The notes: generated from the sequence alone by a model not told the origin. A stretch of 64,000 nucleotides of DNA from Candidatus Roseilinea sp. (GCA_025998955.1 AP024676.1:1736001-1800000); one strand, 5' to 3'; shown: positions 9,737-18,818, counted from the first letter of the stretch. Translations and numbers: made by a program.

Positions 9737-12097
9737 ATGGCAAAGGTAATTGGACAGGCGATCAAAAGAAAGGAAGACCCGCGATTGATCACCGGCGAGG
9801 CCAAGTTTCTGGATGACATTCAGTTGCCCAACATGGCCCACGTCGCGATCCTGCGCAGCCCCTATGCCCATGCGCGCATCAAGCACATAGACACGTCGAA
9901 GGCCGCGGCGCTGCCCGGCGTGATCGGCGTGTTCACCGGCAAGGACTTCATGGACCTCAACCCGATGCCGTGCGCATGGCAGGCCGGCGGCGTGAAGAAC
10001 AATGTCAACACGCCGCGCGTGCTCGAGCCGGAGAAAGTTACCTTCACCGGCGCGGGCGTGGCCTGCGTGGTGGCCGAGAGCCGCTACATCGCCGAGGACG
10101 CGCTGGCGCTGATCGAGGTGGACTGGGAGCCGCTGCCGGTCGTCGTGGACGCCAAGAAAGCCACCGAGCCCGGCGCGCCGCAGATCCACGAGAACGCCCC
10201 CAACAACATCGTGATGGAGTGGGAGTGCGGCGATGCCGCCGCGGTCGAGAAAGCCTTCGCCGAGGCCGAGGTCGTGATCAAGCAGCCGCTCATCAACCAG
10301 CGCCTGATCCCCACGCCGATGGAGACGCGCGGCTGCGCCGCGATGTATCTGCCCTACACCGACGAATACACGGTGTGGATCACGTCGCAAGCGCCGCACG
10401 TGCACCGGCTGCTGATGACCGCCTTCGTGTTCGGCATCCCCGAGACCAAAATGCGCGTGATCTCGCCGCAGGTAGGCGGGGGCTTCGGCGCGAAGATCTT
10501 CCTATATCCGGAATATCCGCTGGTGGCGGCGCTGGCCAAGAAGATCGGCCGGCCGGTCAAGTGGCAGGAGACCCGCAGCGAGAACTACCGCGCCACCACC
10601 CACGGCCGCGATCACATCACCGAACTCGAAGTTGCTGCCAAGAAGGACGGCACGGTGACCGCGCTGCGCGTGCATACCTACGCCAACCTGGGCGGCACAC
10701 TCAGCACCATCGCGCCCGGCATTCCCACCACGCTCTACGGCCGGCTGCTCAGCGGCGCGTATCACATCCCACACATCTACTGCAAGGTGTGGGGCGTCTA
10801 CACCAACACCGGCATGGTGGACGCCTATCGCGGGGCAGGCCGGCCCGAAGCGACCTATGTGGTCGAGCGGGCGATGGACCTCGTCGCGCGCGAGACCGGC
10901 CTCGACCCGGCCGAGGTGCGCCGGCGCAACTTCATCCGGCCGGAAGAATTCCCCTACGCACCTGCTGACAACATCCTGGCCGGCCTGAAGTACGACAGCG
11001 GCAACTATGAACCCGCGCTCAACCGCGCGCTCGAACTGGCCGGCTACGACGAGTTCCGCAAGCAACAGGCCGAGGCGCGCAAGCAGGGTAGGCTGCTCGG
11101 CGTCGGCCTGTCGTCGTATATCGAGATTTGCGGCGTCGCACCGTCGGCGTGGATCGGCCTGCCCGGCCAAGGCTGGGGCGCCGGCCTGTGGGAGAGCGCC
11201 AACGTGCGCGTGCACCTCACCGGCAAGGTCGTCGTCACTACCGGCTCGCAGAACCACGGCCAGGGCCACGAGACTACCGTCGCCCAAGTGGTCGCCGAAG
11301 AGCTGGGGGTGAGCGTGGACGACGTGATCGTGCAGCACAGCGACACGCTCGGCACGCCGTTCGGCTATGGCACCTACGGCAGCCGCAGCGCCGCCGTCGG
11401 CACGGTCGCGGTCTACAACTCGCTCCAGCGCATCAAGGAGAAGGCGCGCAAGCTGGCCGCGCATCTGCTGGAGGCCGCCGAAGAGGACATCGTGTACGAG
11501 GACGGCAAGCTGTTCGTCAAAGGCTCGCCCGACAAGGCCAAGACCATCCAAGAGATCGCCGCTGCTGCCGCCATCGGCTATAGCCTGCCGAAGGGCATGG
11601 AGCCGTTCCTCGACGACACGGCCTACTACGACCCGCCGAATTGCACCTTCCCCTTCGGCACGCACGTGTGCATGGTGGAGGTTGATCCCGAGACCGGCGC
11701 CGTGCAGATCCTCAAATATGTCGCCGTGGACGACGTGGGCAACGTGATCAACCCGATGATCGTGGACGGCCAGATTCACGGTGGCATCGTCCAGGGCGTC
11801 GGCCAGGCGCTCACCGAGGGCGCGATCTATGACGAGAACGGCCAGTTGCTGACCGGCACGATGACCGAGTATGCCATCCCCAAGGCCAGCCTGATGCCGA
11901 AGATCATCCAGGATCGCACGGTGACGCCGACGCCGGTGAACCCGCTCGGCATCAAGGGCGCAGGCGAGGCCGGCACGATCGCCTCGACGCCTGCCGTCGT
12001 CAACGCCGTCGTGGACGCCTTGTCGCACCTGGGAGTGAAGCACATTGACATGCCGCTCACGCCGCAACGGGTGTGGGCCGCCATGCAACGCAATTGA
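9737..12097 (+). CDS. molybdo-hydroxylase large subunit (molybdopterin-binding)
   Basis: 786 residues, binding the molybdopterin cofactor and substrate. Conserved points: N-terminal [62 protein letters not shown], and the C-terminal [10 protein letters not shown] with the catalytic base glutamate. The loop AYRGAGR resembles form II CO-dehydrogenase-like and other aldehyde/purine hydroxylases. It lacks the AYRCSFR of true form I CO dehydrogenase, so CO oxidation is not implied and the substrate is unknown. The ATG at 9737 follows AAAGGAGG. The stop TGA (12095-12097) is inside the heptad arm of the four-helix-bundle element. Confidence 0.93.
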   Translation: MAKVIGQAIKRKEDPRLITGEAKFLDDIQLPNMAHVAILRSPYAHARIKHIDTSKAAALPGVIGVFTGKDFMDLNPMPCAWQAGGVKNNVNTPRVLEPEKVTFTGAGVACVVAESRYIAEDALALIEVDWEPLPVVVDAKKATEPGAPQIHENAPNNIVMEWECGDAAAVEKAFAEAEVVIKQPLINQRLIPTPMETRGCAAMYLPYTDEYTVWITSQAPHVHRLLMTAFVFGIPETKMRVISPQVGGGFGAKIFLYPEYPLVAALAKKIGRPVKWQETRSENYRATTHGRDHITELEVAAKKDGTVTALRVHTYANLGGTLSTIAPGIPTTLYGRLLSGAYHIPHIYCKVWGVYTNTGMVDAYRGAGRPEATYVVERAMDLVARETGLDPAEVRRRNFIRPEEFPYAPADNILAGLKYDSGNYEPALNRALELAGYDEFRKQQAEARKQGRLLGVGLSSYIEICGVAPSAWIGLPGQGWGAGLWESANVRVHLTGKVVVTTGSQNHGQGHETTVAQVVAEELGVSVDDVIVQHSDTLGTPFGYGTYGSRSAAVGTVAVYNSLQRIKEKARKLAAHLLEAAEEDIVYEDGKLFVKGSPDKAKTIQEIAAAAAIGYSLPKGMEPFLDDTAYYDPPNCTFPFGTHVCMVEVDPETGAVQILKYVAVDDVGNVINPMIVDGQIHGGIVQGVGQALTEGAIYDENGQLLTGTMTEYAIPKASLMPKIIQDRTVTPTPVNPLGIKGAGEAGTIASTPAVVNAVVDALSHLGVKHIDMPLTPQRVWAAMQRN

Positions 12098-12547
12098 GAA
12101 TTGAGAATTGAGAATGAAGAATTGAGAAGAGCCGATGGACGAGTCGAGCCATTCGCCGCAACGGATTCAGGACAGGGCGTTTGAGTTCGCGTGCCGGATC
12201 GTGAAGTTGCACGAGCATTTGTGCAAGAAGGGTGAGACGGCGCGGAGGCTTGGTAACCAGCTGTTGAACTCGGGCACGTCCATCGGCGCAAATCTTGAGG
12301 AGGCACATGCAGGTCAGAGTCGAGCCGATTTCATCGCCAAATGCAGCATCGCACTCAAGGAAGCGCGCGAAACGCACTTTTGGCTCAGGCTACTTGCGGC
12401 AACGAATCAGGTTTCTGCGGATCAACTCAAACCGTTGACACAAGAAGCGCACGAAATCGTCGCAATCCTGACCACGATTGTCCGCAAGTCGAAAGGCAAT
12501 ACGGAGGTCTGACCTTTCTCAATTCTCAATTCTGCATTCTCAATTTC
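12091..12547 (+). mobile_element. inverted-repeat element carrying a four-helix-bundle gene (IVS-like)
   Basis: The ORF at 12135-12512 is bracketed by heptad arms in opposite orientation. The left arm core at 12105-12128 and the right arm core at 12523-12546 are 24-bp inverted repeats with two mismatches (core AGAATTGAGAA ... TTCTCAATTCT). Known 23S rRNA intervening sequences have this layout: a terminal stem with an S23-family ORF in the loop. Here it sits between large and medium subunit genes of one operon and supplies the large-subunit stop codon. The right arm matches the insert inside the NACHT-FGE gene at 32 of 33 bases. Mobility is inferred, and no target duplication could be assigned. 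Confidence 0.6.
12135..12512 (+). CDS. four-helix-bundle protein (S23/IVP family)
   Basis: 125 residues, matching the 23S-rRNA-intervening-sequence protein family: RIQDRAFEFACRIVKLHEHL, then GNQLLNSGTSIGANLEEAHAGQSRADFIAKCSIALKEARETHFWLRLL and a C-terminal helix with EIVAILTTIVRKSK. The family forms small oligomeric four-helix bundles related in fold to the Avd protein of diversity-generating retroelements; the molecular role is unclear. It is placed between inverted heptad arms and interrupts an otherwise tight enzyme operon. This suggests it belongs to an inserted element and not to the enzyme complex. A GTG or internal ATG start cannot be excluded. Confidence 0.88.
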   Translation: MDESSHSPQRIQDRAFEFACRIVKLHEHLCKKGETARRLGNQLLNSGTSIGANLEEAHAGQSRADFIAKCSIALKEARETHFWLRLLAATNQVSADQLKPLTQEAHEIVAILTTIVRKSKGNTEV

Positions 12548-12561
12548 TCCGAAGGAGAGCC

Positions 12562-13425
12562 ATGTTTGCAGCGAACTTCGACTACTACCGGCCGGCCTCG
12601 GTGCAGGAGGCCGTCCAACTGCTGAGCACGAAGGAGAACGCCAAGATCCTGGCCGGCGGGCACTCGCTCCTCCCGGCCATGAAGTATCGCCTGGCGCAGC
12701 CGAGCGCGCTGATTGACATTGGCCGCATCCCCGAGCTGAGCGGCATTCGCGTCGAGGGCGACAAGCTACGCATCGGCGCGATGACCACCCACGCCGCCAT
12801 TGCCGCTTCCGCCGACGTGAAGGCGCACTGCCCGCTGCTGGCCGAGGCCGCCAGCAGGATCGGCGATCAGATGGTGCGCAACCGCGGCACTATCGGCGGC
12901 GCCATCGTCCATGCCGACCCGGCCGCCGACTACCCACCCAACCTGCTCGCCCTGGGCGGCAGCGTGACGGCCGTCGGGCCGAAAGGCTCGCGCACGATTG
13001 ACCTGGCCGGCTTCTGGACCGATCTTTTCACCACCGCCCTGGCCCCCGACGAGATCGTGACCGAGGTGACGGTGAACGGTTGCGGCAAAGGCACCGGCAG
13101 CGCATACGCCAGCCTGCAGCACCCGGCTTCCGGCTACATCGTGGTCGGTGCGTCGGCGGTCGTCACGGTCGCCAACGGCGTGTGCAGCAAAGTCAGCCTG
13201 GTGATCGGCGGGGCAACGCCGAACCCGGTGCGCGCCTCCGCCACCGAAGCCGCGCTGACCGGCAAAGCGCCCACGGCCGACAACATCGCCGCCGCGGCTG
13301 CGCTGGCCGCCAACGGCATCAGCAACCCGATCGGCGACAGCTTCGCCAGCGGCGACTATCGCATTCACCTGGCCAAGGTGCTGGCCAAGCGCGCGCTGAT
13401 GAGTGCAGTCGAGCGGGCCAAGTAG
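12562..13425 (+). CDS. molybdo-hydroxylase medium subunit (FAD-binding)
   Basis: 287 residues, the flavin subunit of the hydroxylase (CoxM/XdhB type). It has both FAD signatures: KILAGGHSLLPAMKYRL near residue 35 and RNRGTIGGAIVHADPAADYP near residue 105. The C-terminal domain ends ALMSAVERAK. The start follows GAAGGAGAGCC. It is separated from the large subunit by the 4HB element but is in the same orientation and presumably cotranscribed. A shortened paralog lies at 14883-15206. Confidence 0.92.
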   Translation: MFAANFDYYRPASVQEAVQLLSTKENAKILAGGHSLLPAMKYRLAQPSALIDIGRIPELSGIRVEGDKLRIGAMTTHAAIAASADVKAHCPLLAEAASRIGDQMVRNRGTIGGAIVHADPAADYPPNLLALGGSVTAVGPKGSRTIDLAGFWTDLFTTALAPDEIVTEVTVNGCGKGTGSAYASLQHPASGYIVVGASAVVTVANGVCSKVSLVIGGATPNPVRASATEAALTGKAPTADNIAAAAALAANGISNPIGDSFASGDYRIHLAKVLAKRALMSAVERAK

Positions 13426-13435
13426 CACGGTAGCA

Positions 13436-13468
13436 CGTTGTAGCCGCAGTTGAACTGCGGCTACAACG
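13436..13468. repeat. palindrome CGTTGTAGCCGCAGTT / AACTGCGGCTACAACG
   Basis: A near-perfect palindrome 11 bp after the medium-subunit stop. It has no T tract, so it looks more like a REP-type element than a terminator. Confidence 0.55.
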
Positions 13469-13482
13469 TATTCGGAGGCCAC

Positions 13483-13698
13483 ATGGCAGAAGATCGTGTA
13501 GCGATCATGTTCGAAGGCGAACATACGGCCGAGGCCATGCTGGCGACGCTGCGCGATCTGGAAACGCGCGGCGCGATCAAACTCGACGATGCAGCCATCG
13601 CCTCGCGCGCGCCGAAGGGCGAACACATCATGGTCGCCGCAGCGCCCTCCGGCGACGCAGGCGATCACAACGTGGGCATGATGGGCATCGGGTCATGA
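13483..13698 (+). CDS. short DUF1269-like protein
   Basis: 71 residues after GGAGGCCAC. The sequence VAIMFEGEHTAEAMLATLRDLETRGAIKLDDAAIASR resembles the N-terminal ferredoxin-like part of DUF1269 membrane proteins, but the usual glycine-rich membrane helices are missing. It ends in GDHNVGMMGIGS. The stop TGA is only 7 bp before the IS701-like element, so it may be a natural short form or a remnant. The function is unknown. Confidence 0.55.
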   Translation: MAEDRVAIMFEGEHTAEAMLATLRDLETRGAIKLDDAAIASRAPKGEHIMVAAAPSGDAGDHNVGMMGIGS

Positions 13699-13701
13699 TT
13701 T

Positions 13702-14844
13702 ATTCAACTCACGTTACGCAGTCGCGAACTGACTGCGCGACCATAGAATGGCGACATGACACAAGACTTGCTTGACCTGTATAGCGATTATCTGTTGTGC
13801 ACGTTTGGACAGGCCACGGCAACCGGGTTGGGTCAAGTGGTCGAAGGGAGCGTCAGCCATGACCAAATCACCCGCTGGCTGAGCGGCCGGACGCGGGGAG
13901 GTGCGGAACTGTGGCAGGTGACGAAGCGATTTGTGCGGCAGATTCAAAGTGAGGATGGGGTGCTGATCGTGGACGACACGATCAGCGAGAAACCCTACAG
14001 CGACGAGAACGACATCGTGTGCTGGCACTATGATCACACCAGCGGCGAGGTGCTCAAAGGCATCAACCTGATGACGGCGCTGTATCACGTGCCCAGTCGG
14101 GGGCTGTCGTTGCCAGTGGAGTTTCGCTTGATCGCCAAGACCGAGCAGTATGTGGACAAGAAGAGTGGCAAGACCAAGCGCCGAAGTCCGATCACCAAGA
14201 ATGAGTATTACCGCATGATGCTGCAACAAGCGGTGATCAACCAGATTCCCTTCAAATACGTGCTCAACGATGTGTGGTTTGCCGCGGCCGACAACATGAA
14301 TTTCGTCAAACACAAGCTGAAGAAGGAGTTTGTCATGCCGCTCAAGGCCAATCGCAAGGTGGCACTCAGCGCGGACGACAAGCGGCACGGCATCTACGTG
14401 CGTGTGGATGAAGTCGTGATCGAACCAAACACGGTGCGGCCAGTGTATCTGGAAGATGTGAGCTTCCCGCTGCTTTTGGCCAAGCAAGTCTTTACAAACA
14501 AAGATGGCTCTACCGGCGTATTGTTTCTGGTCACCAGCGACACCACGCTCACCTACGATGGGATCACCTCGCTCTATCAAAAACGATGGACGATCGAACC
14601 CTTCCACAAGTCGCTCAAGCAGAATGCCGCGCTCGAACGCTTGCCTGCCCACACGGTCACGACGCAGACCAATCACATCTTTGCCAGTTTGTGTGCGTTC
14701 ATCAAGCTCGAGATGCTCAAGCGTAAATCCAAGTCGAATCATTTTGCCTTGAAATCGCATTTGTATCTGCACGCCGTTCAATCAGCTTTTGACGCCCTGC
14801 GCCAGCTGCAGCCCGTCACACTGGCTGCGTAACGTGAGTTATTC
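13702..14844 (+). mobile_element. IS701/IS4-like insertion sequence, complete (13706-14840), with ATTC duplication
   Basis: Terminal inverted repeats AACTCACGTTACGCAG (13706-13721) and their exact complement (14825-14840) enclose one transposase gene. The 4-bp direct repeat ATTC occurs at 13702-13705 and 14841-14844, the duplication length known for IS701-type elements. It landed between the short DUF1269-like gene and the remnant of a second molybdo-hydroxylase operon. Confidence 0.85.
13756..14832 (+). CDS. DDE transposase, IS701/IS4-like
   Basis: 358 residues, apparently intact. The DDE-type core includes GVLIVDDTISEKPYSDENDIVCWHYDH (first Asp), FKYVLNDVWFAAADNM (second Asp) and YQKRWTIEPFHKSLKQNAALER, the Y-x2-R-x4-E-x6-K motif holding the catalytic glutamate. 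The reading frame stops inside the right terminal repeat. Assignment to IS701 over IS4 rests on the 4-bp duplication and the short length. Confidence 0.88.
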   Translation: MTQDLLDLYSDYLLCTFGQATATGLGQVVEGSVSHDQITRWLSGRTRGGAELWQVTKRFVRQIQSEDGVLIVDDTISEKPYSDENDIVCWHYDHTSGEVLKGINLMTALYHVPSRGLSLPVEFRLIAKTEQYVDKKSGKTKRRSPITKNEYYRMMLQQAVINQIPFKYVLNDVWFAAADNMNFVKHKLKKEFVMPLKANRKVALSADDKRHGIYVRVDEVVIEPNTVRPVYLEDVSFPLLLAKQVFTNKDGSTGVLFLVTSDTTLTYDGITSLYQKRWTIEPFHKSLKQNAALERLPAHTVTTQTNHIFASLCAFIKLEMLKRKSKSNHFALKSHLYLHAVQSAFDALRQLQPVTLAA

Positions 14845-14882
14845 AAGTGTCAATTGGCGCTGGATGCGTAAGTGAGGTGCAC

Positions 14883-15206
14883 ATGATTCCACCCGAATTC
14901 GACTATGTAGCGCCGACGACGCTGCAAGAGGCGATCGCCGCGCTAGAGCAAAACCCCAACGCCAAAATCTTAGCCGGCGGCCACAGCTTGATTCCACTGT
15001 TGAAGTTCCGGTTGGCCAGCGTGACCACGCTGGTGGACATCAACCGGATTGACGGCTTGTCGTATATCCGCGAGGAGGGAGGCTAGCTGAGGATCGGCGC
15101 GATGACGCGCGAAGCCGACCTCGACCATTCGCCGCTCATCCTGGAGAAATACCCGCTGCTCGCCGATGCCACGCGCAAGGCAATAGAGCGCGCCAGGAGG
15201 AACTGA
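14883..15206 (+). pseudogene. broken second molybdo-hydroxylase medium subunit
   Basis: Begins IPPEFDYVAPTTLQEAIAAL and keeps the first FAD motif KILAGGHSLIPLLKFRL. It hits an in-frame TAG (15084-15086) and continues LRIGAMTREADLDHSPL to LLADATRKA, then jumps to AIERARRN and a stop. In the intact paralog (12562-13425) the last residues are SAVERAK. The remnant is therefore the N-terminus joined to the extreme C-terminus by an internal deletion of roughly 180 codons. The stop is TAG, so recoding as selenocysteine is not a possibility. Confidence 0.82.
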
Positions 15207-15210
15207 TCTT

Positions 15211-15299
15211 ATGAGCACGCACAAGATCAAAGTCACGATCAACGGCCGGCCCCGCGAAGCCGAAGTTCCGGCACGGCTGCTGCTGGTAGGAGAAACTGC
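15211..15299 (+). pseudogene. fragment of a second molybdo-hydroxylase small subunit
   Basis: Starts four bases after the medium-subunit remnant with MSTHKIKVTINGRPREAEVP then ARLLLV. This is the N-terminal beta-grasp strand pair of the [2Fe-2S] subunit. All cluster cysteines are missing, because the homology stops at about 15288 where the sequence changes to the 3' end of an Avd-like four-helix-bundle gene on the other strand. The order medium-small differs from the intact operon. Confidence 0.75.
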
Positions 15300-15359
15300 T
15301 CGATGTATTTCCGGCGGCCACCGCACCTCGCAGCGTGGTCTCAGCGGTTGGCGACGCGC

Positions 15360-15503
15360 AAAGTCGCGCAGATCGAAAGCAATGGTGAGCAGGCGGTGTG
15401 TAAAGTCGTGCCGGTTCGCGCGCGGGAAGCGATGCGTGGCAGGCACCAACCAGGTCAGCAAGTCGTACGACTTGGCGAATATGGGCATCTCTTGTTGTGG
15501 CAT
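15360..15503 (-). pseudogene. N-terminal fragment of an Avd-like four-helix-bundle gene
   Basis: After GAGGAAAAGGAT the ATG at 15503 gives MPQQEMPIFAKSYDLLTWLV, then PATHRFPRANRHDFTHRLLT and IAFDLRDF. This is the typical start of the bAvd/Avd four-helix-bundle family found with diversity-generating retroelements. Recognisable similarity ends after 48 residues; the frame runs on through unrelated sequence to 14970. No reverse transcriptase or template/variable repeat is visible nearby, so this is a decayed solo member. It lies next to a heptad-like array (15573-15630), as the intact four-helix-bundle gene does. Confidence 0.6.
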
Positions 15504-15538
15504 ATCCTTTTCCTCAACTGTTCGACGGAGTGAAAGCG

Positions 15539-15564
15539 GTGGGGAGGGGCACGCCCCTCCCCAC
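15539..15564. repeat. 12-bp perfect palindrome GTGGGGAGGGGC / GCCCCTCCCCAC
   Basis: Perfect inverted repeat with a 2-bp centre, just 5' of the Avd-like fragment. It may be a dispersed hairpin repeat or part of the same element. Confidence 0.7.
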
Positions 15565-15572
15565 ACCCCACC

Positions 15573-15630
15573 CCAGAGTCCAGTGGTTCAGAGTTCAGCG
15601 GCCAGAGATTCAGCGACCAGAGGCAGAGAA
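15573..15630. repeat. degenerate heptad array at the NACHT-FGE 3' end
   Basis: Units of the TTCAGAG/CCAGAGA type with a spacing near 7. The corrected reading frame of the NACHT-FGE gene ends in this array, with its TGA at 15612-15610. Confidence 0.5.
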
Positions 15631-18600
15631 ATGGGCACGCACCACAACACGAAATCCGTAGCTGCCGACCCTGTTGCGCGGTAGAGCCCCGTTGCGGTGG
15701 GCGACGCACGCGTACCTGAGATAGGAGTAGAACGCGCCCCCGCGCAGCACGCGCCCCCGTCATCTTCCGCCTTCAAATTTTCGCGCCCATCGCCGGCCTC
15801 ATACGGATACGGCTTGTATACGCTGCGCGTCCACTCCCACACGTTGCCGATCATGTCCTCGCAGCCATACGGGCTGGCCCCGTTCGGGAAGCAACCGACC
15901 GGGCTGACCGTGCCGATGCCTGTGTCGGCGTAGTTGGCCTTGTCCGGGTCGGGCCGGTCGTCCTCCCAGGTGAAGATGCGCGAAGGGTTGGGGTTGTCTA
16001 TCCACGAATCGTCGTCTAGGAAGTCGGGAGTCGGGAGCCGCAGCCCGCCGCGGGCGGCTTTCTCCCACTCGGCCTCGCTGGGCAGGGAAATTGAGAATGA
16101 AGAATTGAGAATTGAGAAAAGAGGGCTTGGTTCTTGGTTCTTGGCTCTTGCTTCTTGCATCTTCTCGGTCAGCCACTTGCAATACGCCATCGCCTCATGC
16201 CACGTGACGTAGCGCACGGGGTGCGTGGGCAAGCCATTCAGAGCGTCCTCGTCGGTCAGCTTGAAGCCGGGATCGGCGGCGCGGCGGTCCTCGACGAAGG
16301 CGCGGAACTGGGCGACGGTGACCGGGTAGCGGGCGATGTAGAACTCGTCCACGTAGGTCTCGGGGCGCGGGTTGATTTCGTCATGGTCTGGCTTTTTGCC
16401 CAACACGCGCGTCACGCGCTCGACGTCCTCCTCCCGCGTGCCCATCAGGAACGGGCCGGCTGGGATGCGCACGAAGCCGAAGTCCGGCTCGGCGGGCAGG
16501 TGCCAGTGGTCGGGGTCGAAGCGCGGGTCGCCCAATTCGGCCAGGACTGTGCCCGATCGCGCGCGCAGGATACCGGACGCCTGCGTGGCAGGGTCGGTCA
16601 ACCCAGCACACAGCTTTTTAGCCAGGCCGGCGCGCAAGTCAGGATTGGGACGCTCTAGTTCGAGCAACGCCACGCCGGCCAGCTCCAGCCCGGCCAGCCT
16701 GGCCTCACCCGGCTGCGACGCCAGCCAGTTCAGATACGTCCGGGCGAATTCCTCATAGTCGCTCTGAGCAAAGCCGTAGGTGAGCAGCGCCACCTCGCGC
16801 CACCACGGATCGGTCAGGTGCGGTTGCAGCGCACCGAGGCCGGCCTCGCGCTGCTTGGCGATCCGCCGCGCGGCGAGGAATTCCTGGAAGGTGAGGTGGC
16901 TGAACTGGAACAGCTCGGCGCGTTCTTCGAGCAAGCCGCCGCGGTTGCGCACCGCTTCGATGAAGCGGTCGAGCGCTTCCGGCAGCAGCACGCCGTTCAA
17001 CGCCTCGCGCACCGTCTGCTCAGGGACGGCTGCGCCAGCCTTGCCGGCGCTGTGCATGTGCAGCGCCAGGATGCTGAGCCAGTTGCGCTGGTCTTCCCAC
17101 GGCCCGCCCCATTCGGCCACCAGCTTGCGCGCGTCGTCCTGATCGTCGGGCACATATTGCGCCTGCAGCACGACCTTGACGCACGCCTCGTATAGCTTGG
17201 CGCGCTCGCGCGGCAGCTCGTTCTCGCCCCACTTCACGCTGACGACCATCGTCGTCATCAGCGGTGTGCTGACGAGCGGCGGCACGTCTTCATCGGTGCG
17301 CCGGGCGTTGACATCGGCGATGGCCTGCATCAATTCGCGTGTGCGCTCGGCGACCTCGCCCGGGTAAAGCTGGCGGCACCACTTTTCGACCAGCACGCCG
17401 ATCTGCTCGTCGTTCAACGCCTGCACGTCGAGGCGGCAGAAGTCGTCGCTGAACACCTTGTCGTCGGTGTAGCCCGCCTCGCGGGCGGTGACGATGACGG
17501 CGTTGCCCGGATAGACGTCGCCGACCAGTTCTTCAACCTGCTCACGCACCCTGCGCCGCTCTTCGCCGCTCACCACCTCGTCCAGCCCATCGAGCATGAG
17601 CAGGCAGCCGCCGCCGCGCAGCAGGCGATCCACGAAGTCCTGCGAAGCGTCGGGCAGGGCGCTGCGCCGCTTGAGCCACCATGGAATAAAGCCCGCGAGT
17701 GTGCCAGCGCGGGGATCGTCCAAGCGCGCTCCGGTCGTGCGCTTGCATTCGTCGGCGTACACGCGGAAGAAGCGAAACGGGACGATGACCGGCACGAGCG
17801 CAGCTTTGCCTGGGGGCAACTCGAACGGCGGCGGCGCATCACTCGCCAGAGTGGCCGCCAGCCACGCCAGCAGCGTGCTCTTGCCGCTGCCGGCCCCGCC
17901 GATCACGGCCAGCTTGTCGTGCACGGTGAGCAATTTGGCGAGCTGCACTTCATCGCCTTTGCCGCGCTTCCGATCCACCGCACGCAAGTAGGCCTTCTGT
18001 CTGGCGAAGGTGTCCGCGGCCATTTCACATGCGAATTCCTCGATCTCACGGCGGCTTGGTGGAATGAACTCACGCAACATGAGCGGGACGAACACCTCGC
18101 CCAGCCCGCGCTTGGGCTTGCCCTTGGAGGCGGCCCAACTTTCCTCGCCGTATAGCCGCGCCGTGTCGTAGGCCTTGCGCACCCAGGCCAGATAATCGTG
18201 CAGAATGCGCTTGAACTCGTCCTCGCTCAGCCGTGGCCGGTCTGCGGAGGCGGCCAGGTAGATGTTGTAGATGACCTTGTCGCGCCCGACGAAGTCACCG
18301 CCGGCGGTGATGGTGCTGTTCACGATCGCCGCGCCACCCTGCGTCTCGATGATGAGCATGCTGCCTACGCCTTTCAACACCTCGCGCAGCTCGGCGGCGA
18401 AGGCCGCGCGCGCCGCCTCGTCGGTCACGCCTTCCTGCGCGTGTTTCAGCGCCTCAAGGGCCTTTAGGATTTTGTCGAGGTCTGTGCGCAAAGCGGTGTC
18501 GTCTCGTATCTGCTCGGCGATGCCATGGGCGACATCGGCTTTATCCTTCCATTTCTGAAAGTTGTTGGCGACCAGGTTGATGCCGGCGTTTGCGCCCACG

Positions 18601-18794
18601 CCCATCAGTGCCGTCACTACGCCGCCCAAGTCGCCGTTCTGCGCAGCCTGCACCACCGGCCACAGCGTCAGCGCGCACAGCGAGCCGTAGGCGGCATAGG
18701 GCGCGTCGCGCCGCACGCGCTCGCGCAACCAGCCGCCGGCGCTGCGCAACGAATCGGCGGCCTCGCGCTTCCAGGTCGTGATGTCGTATGCCAT
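15610..18794 (-). CDS. NACHT NTPase with C-terminal FGE/SUMF domain, frameshifted near its end
   Basis: A ~1060-residue STAND-type ATPase. The N-terminus (start ATG 18794 after GAGGGAAG) has hydrophobic helices around residues 30-75, then a linker with GGDFVGRDKVIYNIY, common before bacterial NACHT modules. Walker A is GGAGSGKST (~residue 302) and Walker B LLMLDGLDE (~400). A helical region follows. From ~residue 768 there is an FGE-sulfatase domain: FVRIPAGPFLMG, YPVTVAQFRAFV, HPVRYVTWHEAMAYCKWL, LPSEAEWEKAARG, GNVWEWT. The C5 run at 15754-15758 causes a -1 shift: the other frame gives RVLRGGAFYSYLRYA ... GFRVVVRAHFSASGR, the expected FGE end. Without it, translation reads an unrelated tail to 15588. 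A heptad insert lies in the FGE domain. Similar proteins are linked to phage defence or signalling. Confidence 0.82.
16087..16166. repeat. heptad insert inside the FGE domain
   Basis: On the plus strand a GAATTGAGAATTGAG-type arm (16087-16120) is followed by TTCTTGG/CTCTTGC heptads (16127-16166). It is in frame and stop-free, encoding EARAKNQEPSP then LFSILNSSFSIS just before LPSEAEWE. The first 33 bases match the complement of the right arm of the 12.1-12.5 kb element at 32 positions. A smaller GTCGGGA-GTCGGGA pair lies close by at 16022-16035. Confidence 0.75.
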
Positions 18795-18818
18795 GTGTGC
18801 TTCCCTCACCCTCTTCAC

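Noticed and set aside
10502-12088. 528-codon open frame opposite the large hydroxylase subunit
   Set aside because: It lies exactly antisense to a gene with clear catalytic motifs; its residues are the usual H/R/V/D-rich shadow of GC-rich codons.
9737-12097. Form I aerobic CO dehydrogenase large subunit
   Set aside because: The active-site loop reads AYRGAGR, not AYRCSFR, so CO oxidation cannot be claimed.
15082-15090. In-frame stop in the medium-subunit remnant as a selenocysteine codon
   Set aside because: The codon is TAG, not TGA, and the gene also has a large internal deletion.
15288-15503. A working diversity-generating retroelement
   Set aside because: Only a truncated Avd-like fragment is present; no reverse transcriptase, template repeat or variable gene is visible.
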